A stretch of 11,157 nucleotides of DNA from Candidatus Aminicenantota bacterium (lineage in GTDB: Bacteria > Acidobacteriota > Aminicenantia > Aminicenantales > Saccharicenantaceae): contig JALHVH010000378.1 in assembly GCA_022867105.1 (NCBI GenBank), positions 1-11,157 of the forward strand, in the 5' to 3' direction. Below the pieces are notes generated by a model that did no database searches, was not told the DNA's origin, and saw only the letters and a list, made by a program, of their open reading frames with translations. Positions 7,499-11,157 of this stretch are shown here, in pieces. The position numbers were made by a program, and so were the translations under genes. How positions within the stretch are numbered: the first letter of the stretch is position 1; each line of letters starts with the position of its first letter.

Positions 7499-7539
7499 TA
7501 TACGTGCACAGACTAATAATTAACAAACATAGTATACGT
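7499..7539 (+). promoter_or_regulatory. Possible operator: two TATACGT direct repeats in the leader
   Basis: TATACGT occurs at 7499-7505, spanning the predicted start site, and at 7533-7539, just before the ribosome binding site (AAAGG, 7540-7544). They are 34 bp apart start to start, roughly three helical turns, so they would lie on the same DNA face. Spaced direct repeats could suit a regulator with two DNA-binding domains such as the gene that follows. This is a suggestion only; a 7-mer pair in AT-rich DNA can arise by chance. Confidence 0.25.
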
Positions 7540-7550
7540 AAAGGTTCGAT

Positions 7551-8285
7551 ATGAACAAAGACGTGTTCACCCGGGAAGACCTTCTCACCAAAGCCGGCGT
7601 TTCGGAAGAGGCCCTGGCCGGATGGCTGAAGGCCAAGCTCGTCCGTCCGGCAGGTTTCGCGGAAGACAAGACCCCGCTCTTCAGCGCGGACGCCCTCGAG
7701 CGGATCGTTCACATCCGGAAGCTCGAGGACCTCGGCTACGGGCTCGAGGAGATCCAGAAGATCATCAAGAAGTTCGGGCTGCCGACCGGGAAGAACGACA
7801 GGAAGGCCCCGCTCAAAAAGGACCCCTACCTCACCGTCGGGGGCCTGGCCGACCGCTCCGGCGTCAGTCCCCGGACGATCAAGCACTGGGAGGACAAGGG
7901 CGTCATCGATCCGGACATGCGGACCGAGGGCGGGTTCCGCCTCTACTCGGAATCCTACGTCTTCCTGTGTCAGCTCATCCGCGACCTCCAACTCTTTGGT
8001 TACACGCTCGAAGAGATCAAAGCCGTTTCGGACGAAGTGCGGAACTTCCTGGCGATCCAGGCCGACCTCGATGTGTTCCCCAAAGCCGGAGTCGATGCCA
8101 AGCTCGCCGCCATGCTCGGCCAAATCCAGGGCCTTTACGACAAGATGAAGCTCCTCGAGGAAGGGATCGAACGTTGGGAGGACCTCCTGAAGAAGAAAAA
8201 GAAGGACATCAAGGGCCTCCGGAACAGGAACCGGAAGCGGCCGGAACCGGGCGACACGCCTAAGAAAGGGAAATCCGATGCCTAA
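7551..8285 (+). CDS. Tandem-MerR-domain transcriptional regulator
   Basis: 244 residues with two MerR-like winged-helix domains in a row. Domain 1 (about 6-76: FTREDLLTKAGVSEEALAGW ... LEDLGYGLEEIQKIIKKFG) keeps the helix-turn-helix and the xLGYxLEEI helix but lacks the Arg-x-Tyr wing, reading TPLFS instead. Domain 2 (about 93-166: YLTVGGLADRSGVSPRTIKH, then GGFRLYS, then LQLFGYTLEEIKAV) is canonical. After it come a helical, probably coiled-coil segment (about 185-210) and a very basic tail (KKKKKDIKGLRNRNRKR). There is no Cys cluster, B12 or multidrug effector domain. ATG 7551 has AAAGG 6 nt upstream and lies about 48 nt after the predicted start site. The gene overlaps the radical SAM gene by 8 nt, so they are co-expressed. 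Autoregulation is plausible but not shown. The effector is unknown. Confidence 0.85.
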   Translation: MNKDVFTREDLLTKAGVSEEALAGWLKAKLVRPAGFAEDKTPLFSADALERIVHIRKLEDLGYGLEEIQKIIKKFGLPTGKNDRKAPLKKDPYLTVGGLADRSGVSPRTIKHWEDKGVIDPDMRTEGGFRLYSESYVFLCQLIRDLQLFGYTLEEIKAVSDEVRNFLAIQADLDVFPKAGVDAKLAAMLGQIQGLYDKMKLLEEGIERWEDLLKKKKKDIKGLRNRNRKRPEPGDTPKKGKSDA

Positions 8286-9711
8286 GATCGTATTCATCGA
8301 ACCGCAGGCCCCGAACCTGCACATCTTTTCCCAGTTCCCCCTGCCGCGCCTGGGGGCTCTCATCCTGGGAACAATGATGAAAGCGCGCGGCTGGGAGGTC
8401 GAAGTCTACGTCGAGGACATCCGGAAGGTCGATTTCGAAGACATCGCCGAGGCCGACCTCGTCGGCATATCGACGATCACGTCCACGGCGCCCCGGGCCT
8501 ACGCCATCGCCGACAGGGTCCGCGGCATGGGTATCCCCGTCCTCATGGGCGGCCCCCATGTGACCTTCCTGGCCGAGGAGGCCCTGGAGCACGCCGATTA
8601 CGTCGTCCGCGGGGAAGGGGAGAAAGCCCTGGCGGCCTTCATCGATGCCTGGGAGGGCGGCCGGGATTTCGCGGACATCCCCAATCTGTCCCGAAAGGTC
8701 GACGGACAGGTCGTCCATAGCCCGATGCTTCCCCAGGAGAAGGACCTTGACGCGGTCCCCTATCCCGATTTCTCGCTTCTCAAGCGCGATCCGACACGCC
8801 GGAAGTTTCACCCGCCCATCCCCGTCCAGACGTCCCGGGGTTGTCCCTTCGACTGCTCGTTCTGCTCCGTGACCGGCATGTTTGGAAAGAAGTATCGTTT
8901 CCGCTCGACGGAGAACATCATCGGGGAACTGCGCCGCTACGACCGCCGCGGCAATTCCATCTTCTTCTACGACGACAATTTCACGGCCAACCGGGAGCGG
9001 ACGAAGGAGCTCCTCCAGGCCATGATCCGGGAACGCTTCAAGTTCCAATGGACGACCCAGGTCCGGGCCGATGTGGCCCGAGACATCGAGCTCGTCAGGC
9101 TCATGAAGAAGGCCGGCTGCCACACGGTCTACATCGGCTTCGAATCCGTCAATCCCCGGAGCCTCGATGCCATGAAGAAGAAGCAAACCGTGGCCGATCT
9201 CGTTCACGCCGCGAAGGTGCTGAGAAAGAACGGCATCCACATCCACGGGATGTTCGTCCTGGGGTTCGACGAGGACGATTGGGAAAGCGTCAAGAAAATG
9301 CTCCGGTTCGCCAAGAAGGCGAAGCTCTCCACGACCCAGTTTCTCATCCTGACGCCCCTACCCGGGTCGGAGTTTTACGAAAAGATGGAGTCCGAACACC
9401 GCCTTAAGTTCCACGATTGGGCGCTCTACGACGCCCACCACGTCGTCTTCCAGCCGGCGCGGTTCTCCCTCTTCGACCTGCAGAGGGCGCAGATGTTCTG
9501 TCACAGGCATTTCTACTCCCTGAAACAGACCGTCGGGAAGCTCTTGGCCCGCGAATGGATCAGCGTCGCCGTCGCCCACTACGCCCGCAGGCTCAACCGG
9601 ACATGGACGAAACGAAACCGGACCTTTCTCCGGGTGGTGGAGCTCCTGAAGCCGAGGCCGGGCTCCCGGGTCTCCGTGGATTACCGCGAGGAGGTCAAGC
9701 TCGACCGCTGA
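8278..9711 (+). CDS. B12-binding-domain radical SAM protein, product unknown
   Basis: 477 residues. The N-terminal part (about 1-130) has the Rossmann-like cobalamin-binding fold of class B radical SAM enzymes, with GISTITSTAPRAY (63-75), MGGPHVTF (90-97) and RGEGE (111-115). It lacks a DxHxxG motif, which is common in this class. The radical SAM core follows: RGCPFDCSFC gives the CxxxCxxC iron-sulfur ligands Cys189, Cys193 and Cys196; FFYDDNF (229-235), the IGFES element and the MFVLGFDEDD element continue the barrel. The C-terminal about 100 residues are basic and begin after LTPLPGSEFYEKM. Relatives include BchE-type cyclases, hopanoid methylases and many uncharacterised methyltransferases, so a cobalamin-assisted methyl transfer or rearrangement is possible, but the substrate cannot be read. 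ATG 8278 has AAAGGG 7 nt upstream and overlaps the MerR gene end by 8 nt. Confidence 0.9.
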   Translation: MPKIVFIEPQAPNLHIFSQFPLPRLGALILGTMMKARGWEVEVYVEDIRKVDFEDIAEADLVGISTITSTAPRAYAIADRVRGMGIPVLMGGPHVTFLAEEALEHADYVVRGEGEKALAAFIDAWEGGRDFADIPNLSRKVDGQVVHSPMLPQEKDLDAVPYPDFSLLKRDPTRRKFHPPIPVQTSRGCPFDCSFCSVTGMFGKKYRFRSTENIIGELRRYDRRGNSIFFYDDNFTANRERTKELLQAMIRERFKFQWTTQVRADVARDIELVRLMKKAGCHTVYIGFESVNPRSLDAMKKKQTVADLVHAAKVLRKNGIHIHGMFVLGFDEDDWESVKKMLRFAKKAKLSTTQFLILTPLPGSEFYEKMESEHRLKFHDWALYDAHHVVFQPARFSLFDLQRAQMFCHRHFYSLKQTVGKLLAREWISVAVAHYARRLNRTWTKRNRTFLRVVELLKPRPGSRVSVDYREEVKLDR

Positions 9712-9738
9712 GTCCGCATCCCAACGCCCCTTCCGGGC

Positions 9739-10719
9739 TCAGGCTTTTCCGAGGACCATCGCAAGAAGGGCCATCCGGACGTACAGGCCATACTCCATCT
9801 GGCGGAAATAGGCCGCACGTGGGTCATCATCGAAATCCATGCTGATCTCTGTGACCCTGGGCAGGGGATGCATGACGATCATCTCCGCCTTGGCGGGCTT
9901 CATCACTTCGGGAGTGATGACGTAGGCGCTCTTGACCTTTTCATACTCGGCGGGGTCCTCGAACCGCTCCCGCTGGACGCGGGTGACGTACAGGACATCC
10001 GTTTCGGGAAGGATCTTTTCGAGCGTCGCGTGCTCTGACTGCGGGTATCCCTTTGCGGCGACCTCTTCGATGACCTCCCTGGGCATGCGCAGGGCCTCCG
10101 GTGAAACGTAGTTCATCTTGATCCCTTTGAACCGGGTGAGCAGGCGGGCCAGCGAGTGGACGGTGCGCCCATATCTCAGGTCGCCGAGCATGGTCACGTT
10201 GAGGTTGTCGAGTCTTCCCAATTCCTCGTGGATCGTGAACGTATCGAGAAGGGCCTGGGTCGGGTGTTCGCCGACACCGTCGCCGGCGTTAATGACGGGT
10301 TTCCGGGCATGCTTGGCCGCCAGGGCCGCCGAGCCGACCTCGGGGTGGCGGATGACGATCACGTCGGCGTAGCAGCCAAGCGTCCGGACGGTGTCGGGCA
10401 GGCTTTCGCCCTTGGCCACGGACGAGTATTTCACTTCGCTGATCGGGATGACGGCGCCGCCGAGCCTCTGCATGGCCGACATGAACGATGAGGACGTCCT
10501 CGTGGACGGCTCGTAGAAGAGGTTGGCCAAGATCTTGCCTTTCAGGAGGTCGAAAGTGCCAACCCGCTCGACCATGATGCGCATCTCGTGGGCGACGGCG
10601 AAGATATAATTCAGGTCGGGGCGGCTGAACTGCTTGACCGATAGGATGTCTTTGCCGTACCAGGGCGCGTTCTGCTGGTCTCCGAAGGGCAGGTAAGGGT
10701 TCTTGGACTTGGTGGGCAT
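9739..10719 (-). CDS. pyrB: Aspartate carbamoyltransferase catalytic chain
   Basis: 326 residues. The enzyme joins carbamoyl phosphate and aspartate to carbamoyl aspartate, the committed step of pyrimidine synthesis, in the cytosol. Active-site motifs are all present: STRT (72-75), SVAKGES with Ser100/Lys103, IRHPE (Arg124), GEHPTQALLD (His152, Gln155), YGRT, TRVQRER and HPLPR (284-288). The wording is closer to the ATCase domain of animal CAD than to E. coli PyrB (for example STRTSSSF, AGDGVGEHPTQALLD, DPRAAYFRQ), judged from memory of those sequences. The start was placed at the Met before PTKSK: AGAGAGG precedes it and the promoter lies just upstream. The frame stays open beyond it but runs into the divergent gene. 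There is a short extension of about 22 residues before the conserved core. No pyrI follows; the next gene is convergent, 27 nt away. No clear terminator is seen between them. Confidence 0.95.
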   Translation of the reverse strand: MPTKSKNPYLPFGDQQNAPWYGKDILSVKQFSRPDLNYIFAVAHEMRIMVERVGTFDLLKGKILANLFYEPSTRTSSSFMSAMQRLGGAVIPISEVKYSSVAKGESLPDTVRTLGCYADVIVIRHPEVGSAALAAKHARKPVINAGDGVGEHPTQALLDTFTIHEELGRLDNLNVTMLGDLRYGRTVHSLARLLTRFKGIKMNYVSPEALRMPREVIEEVAAKGYPQSEHATLEKILPETDVLYVTRVQRERFEDPAEYEKVKSAYVITPEVMKPAKAEMIVMHPLPRVTEISMDFDDDPRAAYFRQMEYGLYVRMALLAMVLGKA

Positions 10720-10750
10720 GTGACCTCTCTTCAGGCTTGGAGCCAGGGGA

Positions 10751-10779
10751 AATATATCGCCGGCGGTTATGGTTGTCAA
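10751..10779 (-). promoter_or_regulatory. sigma70-type promoter of pyrB
   Basis: On the minus strand TTGACA (10779-10774) and TATATT (10756-10751) are separated by 17 nt. The start site would be near 10744, leaving a leader of about 25 nt before the ATG. That is too short for a pyrimidine-sensing attenuator or leader peptide, so control would have to be at initiation or absent. Confidence 0.75.
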
Positions 10780-10787
10780 CAGTAGGT

Positions 10788-10817
10788 TTGACCCTAACGG
10801 CGGGCGTGTGCTATAAA
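10788..10817 (+). promoter_or_regulatory. sigma70-type promoter of the S9 peptidase gene
   Basis: TTGACC (10788-10793) and TATAAA (10812-10817) are separated by 18 nt. The start site would be near 10824, about 21 nt before the ATG. The -35 box lies only 8 nt from that of the divergent pyrB promoter. Confidence 0.7.
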
Positions 10818-10845
10818 CGGAGCGAATTCTTTTGGAGGTGGTGTC

Positions 10846-11157
10846 ATGCGTCGTTGTGTCTATGTTTGGCTGGTCATGGGATTCCTGTTGGCCGGAACGG
10901 CCCTCGCCGCTCAAGGCCAGGCCCCGGCAGAAAAAACACATCCTTTCTCGGTCCATGACATGCTGGCCATGGACCGGATCTCGGACTCCCGGGTCTCGCC
11001 CGACGGGAAGTGGATCGTCTTCAACGTCCGTGAGACCGACCTCGAGGGGAACCGGGGCCGGACGGACATCTGGATCATCGGCACGGGTGGGAAGGGTCTC
11101 CGCCGCCTGACGTCCCATCCGGCGGCCGACTTCAACGCCCGCTGGTCGCCCTGCGCC
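10846..11157 (+). CDS. Exported S9-family peptidase-like protein, N-terminal part (3' end outside window)
   Basis: 104 residues are visible before the window ends. The start is supported by GGAGGT at 10834-10839, 6 nt upstream of the ATG. A Sec signal peptide (MRRCVYVWLVMGFLLAGTALAAQ, basic then hydrophobic, likely cut after Ala22) is followed by FSVHDMLAMDRISDSRVSPD and DGKWIVF, then TDIWIIGTGGKGLRRLT and ARWSP. These are the recurring blade motifs (PD40/TolB-like) at the start of the beta-propeller of S9 prolyl-oligopeptidase or acylaminoacyl-peptidase-type exported enzymes. The catalytic Ser-Asp-His domain would lie beyond the window, so a non-enzymatic TolB-like propeller protein is the alternative. 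It is divergent from pyrB, with no evident functional link. Confidence 0.8.
   Translation, partial: MRRCVYVWLVMGFLLAGTALAAQGQAPAEKTHPFSVHDMLAMDRISDSRVSPDGKWIVFNVRETDLEGNRGRTDIWIIGTGGKGLRRLTSHPAADFNARWSPCA

Noticed and set aside
7045..7523. Open frames of about 85-117 codons in the gap (plus strand 7045-7365 and 7170-7523, minus strand 7163-7474)
   Set aside because: They cross the inverted-repeat element, are rich in Arg/Pro/Ser/Gly as expected from GC-rich non-coding DNA, lack convincing ribosome binding sites, and one overlaps the promoter.
7488..9246. Two long minus-strand open frames (7488-8363 and 8260-9246) antisense to the MerR and radical SAM genes
   Set aside because: Their translations have no recognisable motifs. 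One would run through the consensus promoter region, and the sense genes have strong family motifs and ribosome binding sites.
10720..11118. N-terminal extension of the pyrB frame to 11118
   Set aside because: It would run through both divergent promoters and the signal-peptide region of the peptidase gene. The family core begins shortly after the Met at 10719.

Overview
The window is GC-rich bacterial DNA, densely packed with genes. It comes from a Gram-negative (diderm) organism: it encodes an outer-membrane TolC-type channel, a lipoprotein adaptor and signal-peptide-bearing exported proteins. Overall style (GC-biased codons, an exported S9-type peptidase, a eukaryote-like aspartate carbamoyltransferase) recalls Acidobacteriota or Candidatus Aminicenantes. 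That placement is an impression from the sequence alone and was not checked.

Region 1 (2-7129, + strand) is one tightly coupled operon for a tripartite ABC-2 type efflux pump. The order is TetR-family regulator (5' end off the window), HlyD/YbhG-like lipoprotein adaptor, ATPase 1, TolC-family outer-membrane channel, ATPase 2, permease 1, permease 2. Neighbouring genes overlap by 1-4 nt or are separated by 15-25 nt, and no internal promoter was seen. The layout matches the E. coli ybhGFSR system and its TetR regulator. However, the fused double ATPase YbhF is here two genes with the TolC gene between them. The two ATPases are degenerate in complementary ways (H-loop His replaced by Pro in one, LSGGQ replaced by LSVGW in the other). 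This predicts an obligate heterodimer with one working ATP site.

Region 2 (7130-7550) is a 421-nt gene-free stretch. It holds a 212-nt structure bounded by 21-bp inverted repeats (19/21 matching) around a very GC-rich core, then an AT-rich island (about 29% GC). The island carries a textbook sigma70 promoter (TTGACA, 17 nt, TATAAT, AT-rich UP-like tract upstream) and a pair of TATACGT direct repeats.

Region 3 (7551-9711, + strand) is a two-gene unit: a protein with two MerR-type helix-turn-helix domains and a C-terminal basic coiled-coil tail, overlapping by 8 nt a B12-binding-type radical SAM enzyme of unknown product. This is the least explained part of the window.

Region 4 (9739-11157) has pyrB (aspartate carbamoyltransferase, - strand), convergent with the radical SAM gene. 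It is divergent from the start of an exported S9-family peptidase-like protein that runs off the window. Their two sigma70-type promoters lie back to back with the -35 boxes 8 nt apart.
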